A DNA stretch of 64,000 bases from Nitrosomonadales bacterium (GTDB taxonomy: Bacteria; Pseudomonadota; Gammaproteobacteria; Burkholderiales; Gallionellaceae), in NCBI GenBank assembly GCA_016721605.1, contig JADKHS010000002.1, positions 124,001 to 188,000 on the forward strand, given 5' to 3'. Shown piece after piece: positions 37,507 to 47,584 of the stretch; position 1 is the first letter of the stretch; every line of letters begins with the position of its first letter. The notes beneath the pieces are model-generated. The model saw only the letters and a list, made by a program, of their open reading frames with translations. It was not told where the DNA came from and did not search any database. The position numbers and the translations under genes are program-made.

Positions 37507-38338
37507 ATGATAAAGCTAATCAAATTATGGATTACATTGCCATTCACAATACTGGCAGTGTTTGGATTGCTTGGAGTAAACCAGGCATCCGCTGTTGCGG
37601 GATACTCCCCGACCACGGCAGAGTTATCCCTGCTTCCACCTTTTTGCCAAGCTAAATTAGGTACCAACCCAGCAGACCACAAACTATACTCCGGAAAGGT
37701 TGGGCCGGATTGGCTGCACATCCACCATTACTGCGTTGGACTCAATTTTACTAATCGGTATAAACGGTCTTTTGGTAACAAAGGGGATCAGCAATTCTAT
37801 TTGCAAAGCGCGTTGAGTGAATTTGAATATATGTTTACCCACTCGTCACCCACTTTCTGGATGCGGCCTGAAATGCATGTTCAGAAAGGCAAATTACTTG
37901 CTAGCGCTAAACGCACTGTCGAAGCGGTAAACGAATTTGAAATGGCGCTAAAAGACAATCCAAAATATCTGGAAGCGCATGTTGCACTCAGTGATCTTTA
38001 TAAAAATACGGGTCAACCATCAAAATCCATTACGGCATTGGAACAAGCATTGCAGCTTGCGCCAAATAATAAAGCCTTGCAAAGGCGATATAACGAACTG
38101 ACAGGTAAAGTCTTTACGCCACCACCACCGCCACCCACCACGGTCGAGCAAATTGCACCAACACCCCCTGCGCCAATACCTGTTGAGCAAGCCGCTGCGG
38201 TAAGCGGGGTTAATTCGACTACTACGCAACCTGTTCCCGCTTCATCTCCAGTTCCTGCTTCATCACCCGGTTGTCGTGCCCGAAAAAATTGGCACGCCTT
38301 CCAACCCATACTGCCGCTTTTGTCCGCCAGAAGAGTAA
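37507..38338 (+). CDS. Exported TPR protein with Pro-rich region and CxxC end (late frameshift)
   Basis: Signal peptide (LWITLPFTILAVFGLLGVNQ ASA), a Cys-containing domain (LLPPFCQAKLGTNPADHKLY, LHIHHYCVGLNFTNRYKRSF), two TPR units (MHVQKGKLLASAKRTVEAVN; LEAHVALSDLYKNTGQPSKS), then a Pro-rich linker (TPPPPPPTTVEQIAPTPPAP). As written, the end is read wrongly to 38361. One extra C near 38269 restores VVVPEKIGTPSNPYCRFCPP EE-stop at 38338, a clean CxxC ending. Periplasmic; TPR proteins in such loci are thought to help assembly or export of the polysaccharide. Last gene of the rightward operon. Confidence 0.75.
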
Positions 38339-38375
38339 CAATGCCCCATCTGTGCAGTTGAATCTAAAGGATCAT

Positions 38376-40460
38376 TTAATCCAGGCACTCCCCGACCTTA
38401 GCGTTTCTTCCCACCCAAGCCAGTAACTGTTGTTTCATGGCTTCTGCCAGTTCAGCTTTATCCGCAATGCGGTTATGCTGGCAGGCTGGGTCCGTTTCTA
38501 AGTCGAACAATTTATATAGCGCACCGCCTACCACAGGTTGGTACACCAGCTTCCAGCGCCCAATACGGATCATTCTGTCTTTGGCCTCAAGCACAATATC
38601 ACGGTATTGCGGCTTTATTACCAGCGCGCCGCTGGCCTTATCGGGAACTTCCAATAGCTCTAATAGATTGGCGTAACGCAAATGGTCTTCGTGCATACCT
38701 GGCAGGTCGGTAATCCAAATACCGGTTTCGTTGAAGGCGGGCAGCCCTAAATCAATTTTTTCACCACGTACGATAGCCGCCAGCGAGACACCTTCCATCG
38801 TCCCTGGAATGGCGATTCCGGCCAGTTCCAGCAAGGTCGGCACGATGTCCACACTGCGCACAATCTGTTGTTGTATACCGCTACTGTGAGTAAGTGGGGC
38901 ACGGATGATGAGCGGAATGCGGGCGGAAAAATCGCCTACCGCGCTGTTTCCTTGGCCCCAAGTGTCGTGCTCGAAAAACTCCATGCCGTGATCAGAATAG
39001 ACAACAACAATGGTATTGCTTGCCAAGCCACACTCATCGAGATGGCGCAGCATTTTTCCTACTTCATCATCAAACTCGGCCACACAGCCATCATATAAAT
39101 CAATGATTTGATCAAGGTCAAACTCCTCTTTAGGTGCGCCCTGCCGGCGGATAATCTCAAATGGGTCAGTCAATCGCGCCATAGCGAACTTGGATTCGCC
39201 ATCGTAGGCAGGATCGGAAAATCGTGCATACCACGGCCATTCGGAGGCAAATGGCGGGTGCGTAGTGGAATAAAAAACATTGAGAAAAAACGGCTGGGCG
39301 CTATCCGCTAAACGTGAAACCAAACGTCGGGCATGTTTACCAATCGGTTCGGTCAGCGGCACGCCTCCAAGATAATAAATTTCTGGCAGCAGCAGTCGTC
39401 CCAACAAATTGTGCGTGAACAGTGACACAAAAAGGCGTAAATCCTTAGGCCCTTGCCGGATCAAATATTTTAGGTTCCACTGGTCTTCTGGCAGGTCGGT
39501 GTAATCGAAACCAAAGGAGAATTTGCCCATGTCACCGCCGCACCAATCCGAGATCGCAGCGGTGCGGTAGCCCTGTGCCTTGAGCATATGGGGCAGTGCA
39601 TCGACTTTCAGTCGGGTAACATCGTCCGCGTTAAAATTATCTCGAATGCCGTGGGTGTGCGGCCAAGTGCCTGTCATCAACGAAATCAAACTAGGAGCGG
39701 TGCGGGCGCAGGGCACATAACAATTGGCAAACAACACCCCCTGCTCGGCTAACTGATCAATATTAGGCGTGAGAGCGCGTCTATATCCCAACATACCTAA
39801 CCGATCCGCACGCAGGGTATCTGATCCGATCATTAAAATATTAGGTGGCGCATTGTCCGCGCGCTGGGATATTCGGCGGATTGGCCGTGCCTCAGGCAAC
39901 CAGGCCGCCCAAGTAACTGTGCCAGTAAAAAATAGCGCGGCAGCCCACAACGCAATGAGATCGGCTATTTGATTTTGCTTGGCCAATTGCCACGACGCGG
40001 CGATCAGCAACAATAGCGTGGCAAAAACACACACAAACTGCATCAGATAAATGCGTTCTGGCGTGACCCAACGCCACAGCCCATAAAAACGGCTTATACG
40101 GTAATGCATGGAGGCGGCAAGCAGCCCCGGATTGAAGCGCAGCTTGCGGATAAATTGCAACATAACCGCACCCAAAATGCCCAGTACTGCCGCGAATGTT
40201 GCAAGACCACCTGACCATTCGCCGCCCAAGCTTACATTCAACATGTGATACAGCAAAACACCTGCACTGCCAGTAAATAGCATGATAGAAAATGCCCAGG
40301 CAGATAGCCGGGCCATTGCAAACAGGGTGTAATGCCGGTAATGGGTAAGCACTTCTTTTTGGATGCGTGGCCAGTTTGAGAAAAATCCACTAGCGATTTT
40401 GCCAACAGTGCCAACGTCCCCACGCCCGCGACAGATAACGCGGGCAACCCACCCGCCCAA
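38376..40460 (-). CDS. Membrane-anchored sulfatase-fold hydrolase/transferase with Thr at the nucleophile position
   Basis: Four membrane helices in the first 200 residues, then an alkaline-phosphatase/sulfatase fold: NILMIGSDTLRADRLGMLGY, ALTPNIDQLAEQGVLFANCY, VPCARTAPSLISLMTGTWPH, NTIVVVYSDHGMEFFEHDTW (D-H metal ligands), PLIIRAP and QQQIVRSVDIVPTLLELAGI. Where sulfatases have the modified Cys/Ser of C-x-P-S-R this has T-A-P-S-L, as in phosphoethanolamine- or phosphoglycerol-type transferases, so sulfatase activity is unlikely. The start is unclear: residues before ATG 40316 overlap the upstream GT2 gene, and a one-base correction near 40390 would fuse the two. Last gene of the long leftward operon. 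Confidence 0.78.
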   Translation of the reverse strand: MGGWVARVICRGRGDVGTVGKIASGFFSNWPRIQKEVLTHYRHYTLFAMARLSAWAFSIMLFTGSAGVLLYHMLNVSLGGEWSGGLATFAAVLGILGAVMLQFIRKLRFNPGLLAASMHYRISRFYGLWRWVTPERIYLMQFVCVFATLLLLIAASWQLAKQNQIADLIALWAAALFFTGTVTWAAWLPEARPIRRISQRADNAPPNILMIGSDTLRADRLGMLGYRRALTPNIDQLAEQGVLFANCYVPCARTAPSLISLMTGTWPHTHGIRDNFNADDVTRLKVDALPHMLKAQGYRTAAISDWCGGDMGKFSFGFDYTDLPEDQWNLKYLIRQGPKDLRLFVSLFTHNLLGRLLLPEIYYLGGVPLTEPIGKHARRLVSRLADSAQPFFLNVFYSTTHPPFASEWPWYARFSDPAYDGESKFAMARLTDPFEIIRRQGAPKEEFDLDQIIDLYDGCVAEFDDEVGKMLRHLDECGLASNTIVVVYSDHGMEFFEHDTWGQGNSAVGDFSARIPLIIRAPLTHSSGIQQQIVRSVDIVPTLLELAGIAIPGTMEGVSLAAIVRGEKIDLGLPAFNETGIWITDLPGMHEDHLRYANLLELLEVPDKASGALVIKPQYRDIVLEAKDRMIRIGRWKLVYQPVVGGALYKLFDLETDPACQHNRIADKAELAEAMKQQLLAWVGRNAKVGECLD

Positions 40461-41495
40461 CGGGCACTGTCACTGGTAAACCAGGCAATCAATCCACAGG
40501 TAACAGTGACAGCCGCCAACGCTACAATAAGCAAGCGGTTACGGTCAGGAGGAAGCGGAAGGGTTTTACCCCGATACCCCGATTCCCGACGGCCTTGCAA
40601 CTCCCCCAAAGCGGCAGCGGTCCGCATCCAGAAGAAACGCCGTTTGGCCCATGATCGGCTGAACACGCTATGAAACCCATATTCCGCCAGTTTGCGCCAC
40701 ATATACAGGGGTATCCGGCCATTGCCCCGAATGCGCGAGGTAGAACGGGTGCGTTGAAAACTTTTTCAACAGGTAGCTGAGTTTCAAGCGATCAATATCT
40801 ACATAATGATGCTGAATGATGTTCGGCGCGTATTGGCAACGTACGCCGCGAATCATGGCGCGCAATACATATTCGCTGTCCTCGCCGCCCCCCAAATCGT
40901 GGCCGTGCGGCCCAAGCTCGGTTGAAAACTGCCCGGCAAGTGCAAACACATGGCGTCGTACCACAAGATTGCCGCCCCCAGGGATAGGGCCTTCTTCCGC
41001 CGTGATTGTTTTGGGTTGATCGCCCTGGTTATAGCGCGGCACCGGTAGCGGATAAATTCGGTACGGTCCTTCGTCATGCACCCAGCTTGGTTCAGTTCCA
41101 TTCCAATCAGGCAAGATGCGGCCACAATACAGCCCCGCATCGGGCCAGCTTTGTGCGGCATGGGCAATTGCAACCAGATAATTTTCGTCGACCCGATGGT
41201 CATCATCGACAAAGGCAGTCAGTTCAGTGTCGATTTCTGGAATGGTCCGATTGAGCGCATGCGACTTACCCGGTGTGGGCACTTCAATCAAGCGGAGTGG
41301 CAACCAGTTTTTGCTGGCCTGTTGGGACTGATACGCCCGCATGCGGACCGCCGTATCATCAGTGCAGGCATTGGCCGCCACCAAAATTTGCACCGGCATG
41401 GCGGGGCGTTGTGCAGCATTGAGTGAAGTCAGCGCCAGTTCCAGCAAATCTGCGCGGTTGTGGGTGCAAATTAGGATGGTAAGCGCGTCACTCAT
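40238..41495 (-). pseudogene. GT2 glycosyltransferase with C-terminal membrane helices, frameshifted
   Basis: The ATG at 41495 overlaps the stop of the upstream GT2 gene by 4 bp. GT-A domain: LTILICTHNRADLLELALTS, MPVQILVAANACTDDTAVRM, GKSHALNRTIPEIDTELTAF, VDDDHRVDENYL and GGGEDSEYVLRAMIRGVRCQ. Near 40765 the frame changes; the continuation YMWRKLAEYGFHSVFSRSWA leads to two membrane helices (LLIVALAAVTVTCGLIAWFT; LSVAGVGTLALLAKSLVDF). A second change near 40390 would run without a stop into the sulfatase-fold gene, so this may be one GT2-membrane-sulfatase protein of about 1,040 residues. Confidence 0.75.
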
Positions 41496-42399
41496 GCTGG
41501 ATCGCGCAACCAACCCCAAAAATACCCAACAAAATACGCTGCGTTCATTTCTTGCCGCAACGAATGGTGCGCACCTTGTTTAAAGCGCTGCATAAACGCC
41601 CGCCCGTGCGCACGCGCTAATTGCGGAATGAGATAAAGCGGCGGAATGCGCGAGGCAGCGCCCCGCTTCCGTGCGCCTTCCATGCGTCCTTGACGAAAGT
41701 GTAGTTGCAAAAAATACGTACGGCGCAATTTCCAAGGTTCGATACGGTGATGAATGATTGCTTTAGGCGCCCAGCGCACAGTTTTTTTCAAGCTAATCAA
41801 GCGTTGGTAAAGCTCTGTGTCCTCACCCCAGACTGGATATTACCGCGACGCCCCAAATTGCCATCAAACCCACTGGCGTCCAGAATGGTTTGCCGGTGAA
41901 AAACTGCATTGCCAGTGAAAATAGGGGTAGAAATTTCGGTAAGCGCCCGTTCTACAGGCCCATAATCCAGTTCACCCAAAAACCCCAATAATTCGTCTGT
42001 CAGCCAATCAGGACGGCTATTGGGCAAAAGTGCGCGTATGCGGCCACCAATGGCAGCAGGATGATAAGAATCAATAATCTGCTCAAGATTCACCAACCAG
42101 TCAATCTCAGGGGTTTCGTCATCATCCAAAAACACCACGTATTCACCTTTTGCTTCCGCGAGCGCCCGGTTGCGGGCATGGGCCACGCCCAACCGGTTTT
42201 CCTGCACTACCCGGCAGTCGATATCTAACCGCTGCCAGCCACCTTGGGCAAGCCACGCTCCAGTGCCATCTGGGCTGGCATTGTCCACAATTAGAAGTTC
42301 CCAAGAACCTTGAGGAGGATGCAAATCATGCAACCCGGTGAGCGTTTGCTTGAGCGCCGCCAGATGATTGTGGGTACAAATGGATAACGTCAACTTCAT
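41492..42399 (-). pseudogene. GT2 family glycosyltransferase, single frameshift
   Basis: Start at 42399 (KLTLSICTHNHLAALKQTLT), overlapping the deacetylase stop by 4 bp. GT-A elements: WELLIVDNASPDGTGAWLAQ, LGVAHARNRALAEAKGEYVV, FLDDDETPEIDWL and GNAVFHRQTILDASGFDGNL. Near 41830 the frame changes; the rest reads EDTELYQRLISLKKTVRWAP, AIIHHRIEPWKLRRTYFLQL and ends at 41492 (YFWGWLRDPA). About 302 residues in total. Cytoplasmic glycosyltransferase of the EPS unit; the substrate is unknown. Confidence 0.82.
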
Positions 42400-43184
42400 C
42401 CCAGTCCCAACCGGATTTGTAATTGTTTGAGGTAATATCCAGCCCAAGCTATGAGACGGCCATCATTGCTGCCCAGTGTAATTTTTCTCAGCAGCATGGC
42501 TGACGTGTCAGTGCCGAAAATATCCAAGCGGCGGATGCGGAAGATGTCTACATCAGGGCGGTTAAAACCGGGCTGTACTGAAAAGGCTGCCTCAAAACCT
42601 GCCATTTTTACAGCACTCGCTTCCCGCTCGCCAAAACGGCCATAGGGATAAGCGAAATCGCGGCATGGAATATCCAGAAGGTTTAATTCGGTCTTGCAAC
42701 CCTCAGTTTCATCGGTCAACTCTGTGTCATTCAGTGCAGTGAGATCCTTGTGGTTGCGGGAATGGCCATGAAAACTGAATCCCCCTTGCGCCATCTCCGC
42801 AATTTCAGTTCGGTTCAAAAGAGGGTAGATATTCCCTTCGGGATTTTCATTTTTAGACCACACATCCTTTTGACCGATCAAATTACTCACCAGAAACATG
42901 ACCGCTGGCCAGTGGTATTGACGCAAAACCGGCCAAGCATGTTCATACACACCTTTAAAACCATCATCAAAGCTAATCAGGAATGCCTTCTCCGGTAAAG
43001 TTTTTTTACCCTGCCGCCAAGCCATAAAATCATCAACAGAAACAGCCTGCCAATTAGATTGCGCCAGCGCACTCATGTGTTCCGCAAAGCGTTGTGGGCT
43101 AATGCAGTATTTGCGTTCCCACATATTATGGGCATCGCCCACGCGGTGATACATGAGTACAGGAATTCGTTGGGCTGTGTCCAT
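42396..43184 (-). CDS. CE4 polysaccharide deacetylase
   Basis: 262 residues with the canonical NodB motifs: PVLMYHRVGDAHNMWERKYC, KAFLISFDDGFKGVYEHAWP (catalytic Asp pair), GFSFHGHSRNHKDLTALNDT (H-x3-H zinc ligands), FAYPYGRFGEREASAVKMAG (R-x-P-Y-G region) and the end RIRRLDIFGTDTS. No signal peptide, so it probably acts on a cytoplasmic or membrane-lipid-linked sugar intermediate, removing an N-acetyl group. It is 7 bp from the upstream GT2 and overlaps the downstream GT2 by 4 bp. Intact. Confidence 0.92.
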   Translation of the reverse strand: MDTAQRIPVLMYHRVGDAHNMWERKYCISPQRFAEHMSALAQSNWQAVSVDDFMAWRQGKKTLPEKAFLISFDDGFKGVYEHAWPVLRQYHWPAVMFLVSNLIGQKDVWSKNENPEGNIYPLLNRTEIAEMAQGGFSFHGHSRNHKDLTALNDTELTDETEGCKTELNLLDIPCRDFAYPYGRFGEREASAVKMAGFEAAFSVQPGFNRPDVDIFRIRRLDIFGTDTSAMLLRKITLGSNDGRLIAWAGYYLKQLQIRLGLG

Positions 43185-43191
43185 TAGAAGT

Positions 43192-44115
43192 TCAACTTTT
43201 TTTAGCCGCGAGGATAGCGCGATGGATGCTTAGCGGCAGCAGGCTCGGCAGCATGCGTAATTTGGCAGAAAACGAGCCGTGGCCCGCGAGTAGCGCCTTA
43301 CGGAAGATGGGCCGCGCATTTTCGATGTCACCCTGCCAGTGCAGGGTATTACCTTGCTGGATCAATTTATCCCAAGTAAGAGCGTCAATTCTATCTGGCC
43401 CAAGCTGCTTTGCAATTTCGGAATGTCGGCGAAAAAATAGTTGTTTCGCCCTAAAGGTATCAAGCGCAGCTAACGCCTGGTTCCGGGTAGCCTGCACACC
43501 GTCATGGTGATGATACCGGGCGAGCACCTCAGGCACGCGGATAATAGAGCCGGTGACAGATACTTCCATCCAGAGCAAATAATCCTCGGCAATGGTGAGA
43601 CTGGTGTTGAATCCACCTGCTCCGATAATAGCGTTACGCTGAGTGAGGCAGGCATGAATGGGCCAGCGGCAACCCTCCAGCAAAGTGGCGACCTTGTCCG
43701 GATTTTCGTAATCAGGCGGAACAAACGGCTCTCCACGCGACCCGGGCAAACCCAGGTTTTGCCACCCACAATAAGCGAGAACGGCCTTGGAATCAGAAGC
43801 TAGCGCCGTATGCATTTTCTCCAAGAACGCAGCGCTCCAAGTATCGTCGCTGTCGAGAAAAGCGATGAAGGCGCCACGCGCTTCCCTCAGCCCTACGTTA
43901 CGCGCGCGGCTTACACCGCGTTCCGACAGGGTAAGCACCCTAAGACGGGGGTCGTTCACTGCACCGAGAATTTCAGGCGTACGATCAGTGGAGCCGTTGT
44001 CCACCACGATCAGCTCAAAATCGCCAAAAGTTTGCGTCAGCACACTGTCGATGGCGGCCTGAATATGCCGCATACCGTTGTAACAGGGCATGATGATGGA
44101 AACGGTAGGATTCAT
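43192..44115 (-). CDS. GT2 family glycosyltransferase
   Basis: 307 residues: VSIIMPCYNGMRHIQAAIDS, FELIVVDNGSTDRTPEILGA, GVSRARNVGLREARGAFIAF, the metal motif LDSDDTWSAAFLEKM and SLTIAEDYLLWMEVSVTGSI. The C-terminal helices contain EIAKQLGPDRIDALTW. Inverting cytoplasmic transferase. It lies 60 bp after the GT4 gene and 7 bp before the CE4 deacetylase. Intact. Confidence 0.92.
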   Translation of the reverse strand: MNPTVSIIMPCYNGMRHIQAAIDSVLTQTFGDFELIVVDNGSTDRTPEILGAVNDPRLRVLTLSERGVSRARNVGLREARGAFIAFLDSDDTWSAAFLEKMHTALASDSKAVLAYCGWQNLGLPGSRGEPFVPPDYENPDKVATLLEGCRWPIHACLTQRNAIIGAGGFNTSLTIAEDYLLWMEVSVTGSIIRVPEVLARYHHHDGVQATRNQALAALDTFRAKQLFFRRHSEIAKQLGPDRIDALTWDKLIQQGNTLHWQGDIENARPIFRKALLAGHGSFSAKLRMLPSLLPLSIHRAILAAKKS

Positions 44116-44175
44116 GACTGATCGGCGCTGTGATGCAGGTTATAGGAAATGGGATCGATCATTGCCTGATTCTAC

Positions 44176-45495
44176 TCATTTTAAATAGTTGGTCCATTGC
44201 AATAACCTATTTTTGAGCCGGGTTTGCAAGTTGGCGCGCTGATCCAATTGTGCTGCCCTATCATGAGCTTCACGAATTTTCTTCAATAAACCCAATACAA
44301 AATCGGCTGCGGGGGCTTTTTCACCTGTACGGGTTTTATGCAGCACGCTTTCGGTTATAGCGAGAAACCCTTTGGCATATGCCTGTGCGGAATACTTATC
44401 AAGCACGCTTTGCCTACCCCGTTGTCCCAGCATTTCAGCTAGTGCCCCATCATGTAGCACGCGCAACACGGCCTGTGCACAGGCGCCTTCATCTCCCAAT
44501 GGCACCAGCAGACCATCTATTTCGTGCTCGATGCATTCGCGCAAGCCAACGCAATCCATTGCAACCACGGGCTTGTTTAATGACATGGCTTCAAGCGCCG
44601 CCAAGCCCTGCCCCTCAAATATCGCCGTGGAGAGGAATACATTACTTTGCGCCAGCAAGGCGGGCACATCGCTTCTTGCCCCTAACACAAATACCCGGCC
44701 ATCCAGCCCCAGCTCTTTGGTCTGCTTGGGTAGTGCCTCCGCCAATTCACGGGCTTCGACCGGCCCAACGATAACAAAGCAGACGCTTACATGCGTATCC
44801 GCCACACGCCTAGCCACCCGAACAAACGTGGCGAAGTCTTTTTGTGCCGAGATGCGCCCCACACCCAATACAAGCGGAACATTTGCGGGCAATCCCAACT
44901 CTTCACGAAGGGGCTTACACGGCTGTCGCGCGCGGATACCCAAATCGTCAACATCAATACCGTTATACAACGTGCTGACTTTCTCCGAGGGCAGCCATTT
45001 CAACAAGCTGGCCCGCACATCCTCCGAGACCGCAATGACATGATGGCCCAGCTCGCCCAACAACCACGCGTAAGCGGCAGGCCCCATAAAACGAATATAA
45101 CGCTCCAAATCGATTTCAAAGGGGGCATGGATATGCCAGACCACAGGCACATTTGCCTTGCAGGCAGCGATGGCCCCATCGATAAGGTGACCCGTATTCA
45201 AGTGGATAAGGTCAAAATTACCCTCCCGCAACCAGCTCTCGATCATCTCCGCGCGGGTAGCCGCATACGCTAGGTAGGCCAGCTCGGCAGGCTTGCTTGG
45301 CCCGGTACAACACCCCAAAAGGGCAACCCGGTAAGGCACGCCCAGTTCATCCAGCGCTTGGGTAATATCGCCCCGGTCGGGTACCAAAGCGCTGACATCT
45401 GCCCCGAGTTGGCGCAAAGCGCACAGCAGGGTCAGGGTGGTGCGGTCCACTCCATTGACCAAGTTTGAATAATGAAAAACGTGCAGGATTTTCAT
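44176..45495 (-). CDS. GT4 family glycosyltransferase
   Basis: 439 residues, GT-B fold: ILHVFHYSNLVNGVDRTTLT (N-terminal loop), FDLIHLNTGHLIDGAIAACK, VPVVWHIHAPFEIDLERYIR, HVIAVSEDVRASLLKWLPSE, VSTLYNGIDVDDLGIRARQP, LVLGVGRISAQKDFATFVRV, VFVLGARSDVPALLAQSNVF and E-x7-E in EGQGLAALEAMSLNKPVVAM. A C-terminal basic extension (QRANLQTRLKNRLLQWTNYL) may bind the membrane. The start overlaps the preceding gene by 4 bp. Intact. Confidence 0.92.
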   Translation of the reverse strand: MKILHVFHYSNLVNGVDRTTLTLLCALRQLGADVSALVPDRGDITQALDELGVPYRVALLGCCTGPSKPAELAYLAYAATRAEMIESWLREGNFDLIHLNTGHLIDGAIAACKANVPVVWHIHAPFEIDLERYIRFMGPAAYAWLLGELGHHVIAVSEDVRASLLKWLPSEKVSTLYNGIDVDDLGIRARQPCKPLREELGLPANVPLVLGVGRISAQKDFATFVRVARRVADTHVSVCFVIVGPVEARELAEALPKQTKELGLDGRVFVLGARSDVPALLAQSNVFLSTAIFEGQGLAALEAMSLNKPVVAMDCVGLRECIEHEIDGLLVPLGDEGACAQAVLRVLHDGALAEMLGQRGRQSVLDKYSAQAYAKGFLAITESVLHKTRTGEKAPAADFVLGLLKKIREAHDRAAQLDQRANLQTRLKNRLLQWTNYLK

Positions 45496-47584
45496 GTGTA
45501 CAGCCTTATGGCCTTACGGAATTTAGTATAACCACGCAACAATAAACGCCAAGGGCCACACAATGAGGCAACCAAAGTACTGCGTTTGCGAAGCACACCA
45601 ATTGCGGTGTCTGGATAGTGTACAAGAAGATATTTAAACACGGGGCGAAATAACGCCATGCGTGAAAAGCAGGCAACAAACTCCGCGATCACGGAGGCGT
45701 TTCCCGGGTGGATGCACAATTTATTTTCCAGTAAACGGGCATCGAGTTCGCGCACTCGTTGCAACCCTTGAGTGGCCGATAATCGCGGCCAAGCCCAAGA
45801 GGTGGGAATACTGCCCAAGCCCGTGTCCAAATACCACGTAACCAAACGCCGGATCAAAGCATCCATAATGTTGTTGGCGAGCGCAATTTCAGGGGCAAAC
45901 TCGATATTGCGTAGCGGTAATACCAACGGCTCAGTACAGCCTAGCAGGCTGCGGGCAATCGCCCAACTTGTTACCGGCACAATTTCCTCAATGGCAAGCG
46001 GAAGGGCACAGATCAATTTGCGCCGAAACACCATGCAACTCAAGTTACCCCTATCTCTGCCCAACAAGGTCTGCCGTGTCCAGAGCGGCTCAGGGCTGGG
46101 GTCTTTGACGGCGTTACCATTGCAATCAAGCGCGTCCGGGTAATACACATCCGAAGGTGCGTAGACCAACGATAGATTTATATCTGACTGCAATGCGGCC
46201 AGGCTTTGCGCAAGAAATTCGGGATGATGCCGGCATCCCGCTGCGGCACAGGCAATGAACTCGTAACGTGTCTCCGACAATGCTTGGTGCCAAGCTTGGT
46301 GATTACAGCGGCTGTCGGCAAAACGCGCAGCCTGGGGTGCAGCAATGAAGCAGGTACGTTCGCTGCTGTGCCATCCGTGGAAAAAACAATAATCTCGGCA
46401 TTCTCCGGCAAGCTATCAAGGCTGGCGCGGACGCGGTCCATCAGTTCGTGGTCCCCTGCTTGGGTAGTGATGAGTAAAGCCAGTCCAGGGGAAGTGGCAA
46501 TTATCGGAACAGGATTTACAATTTTATCGGAAGCCACCGCCACGCGGCCCGCCTTGCCAAGAACCAATTGCCCAAGCCAGAAAAAGCCATCCCGCCCCAA
46601 TAAATCAGCCAACTGTTCCGCATAATCTTGTTCATTGCATAACCAGTTCACGCAAGCGGCTTCCAGATCAGAAACGAGCCCGCGCGCCGCAAGCTCACGC
46701 CATCGGAGTAAAGCTGGACTAGGTGCAGGATCAGACACCAGGTGCGAGACTCTCTCGTCAAACCAGCTCCCAGCGGGAAAAGTCCGAACCAAAGCCAACG
46801 CAAGCTGGTTTGCACGATTGCTATCCTGTGCCGTCATTTTCATAAAGCCCTTAGCCCGGATGCTCATGCAATCTTCCGTCTGCGGGCCCGCGTTGCCATG
46901 TGTGGCACCGCTCGGATTCAATCGCCAGCGGGTCAGTAGGTAAGGCAGGTTGGTCATGCGATGCCCTGCGAGCAGAAGATTAAAAAACAGACCGTAGTCC
47001 ATACATCCTCGCCTGATCTTGCTGTCATAAGCGCCACAAGCCAGGATGATTTCTTTGCGTGCCATGATAGTAGGGTGATGCATGGCGAAATAAGCGAACA
47101 TGAGGGTAAACAGACTATTCGGGTCAGTGGGCTGTCGGTCTATTCCCAGAATGTCACCCTGGGTATTCATGGTGAACCATTGACTGCCTACCGCTGCGAT
47201 ATCTGCATGCTGATCCAGATAATCCGCCTGGATGGCGAGCCGCTCAGGCACCATGGTGTCATCACTGTCGAGGATCGCAATATAGGGTGCGCGGGCAAGT
47301 TTCAAAGCCTGGTTGGTAGCACCGCCGATCCCCTGATTTTCCTGCCGGTAAACAACCACGCGAGCGTCCTGGTCGGCGTAATGTTTCATGATCTCTGGTG
47401 ACTGGTCGGTACTACCGTCATCCACCAGGATGAGTTCCAGGTCAGGCATGGTTTGCGCCAACACGCTTTCGATGGCTTCACCAACATAAGCCGCACAGTT
47501 ATAGGCGGCCATCAACACGCTTACACGGGGGTTAGAATCGCCTGCCCGTTGCGGCGAATCAGGTGTTTCAGCTTGCGGCTTCAT
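45492..47584 (-). pseudogene. Large GT2 glycosyltransferase with second GT-like half, single frameshift
   Basis: First domain: RVSVLMAAYNCAAYVGEAIE, LELILVDDGSTDQSPEIMKH, GIGGATNQALKLARAPYIAI, LDSDDTMVPERL. A second GT-A-like start lies near residue 375 (SPGLALLITTQAGDHELMDR, AEIIVFSTDGTAANVPASLL). Near 46310 the frame changes; the continuation CNHQAWHQALSETRYEFIAC and LSLVYAPSDVYYPDALDCNG runs to 45492. About 697 residues, a two-domain transferase as in enzymes that add two sugars. The second half keeps the usual N-x-A block but shows no clear D-x-D, so it may be inactive. Confidence 0.78.
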
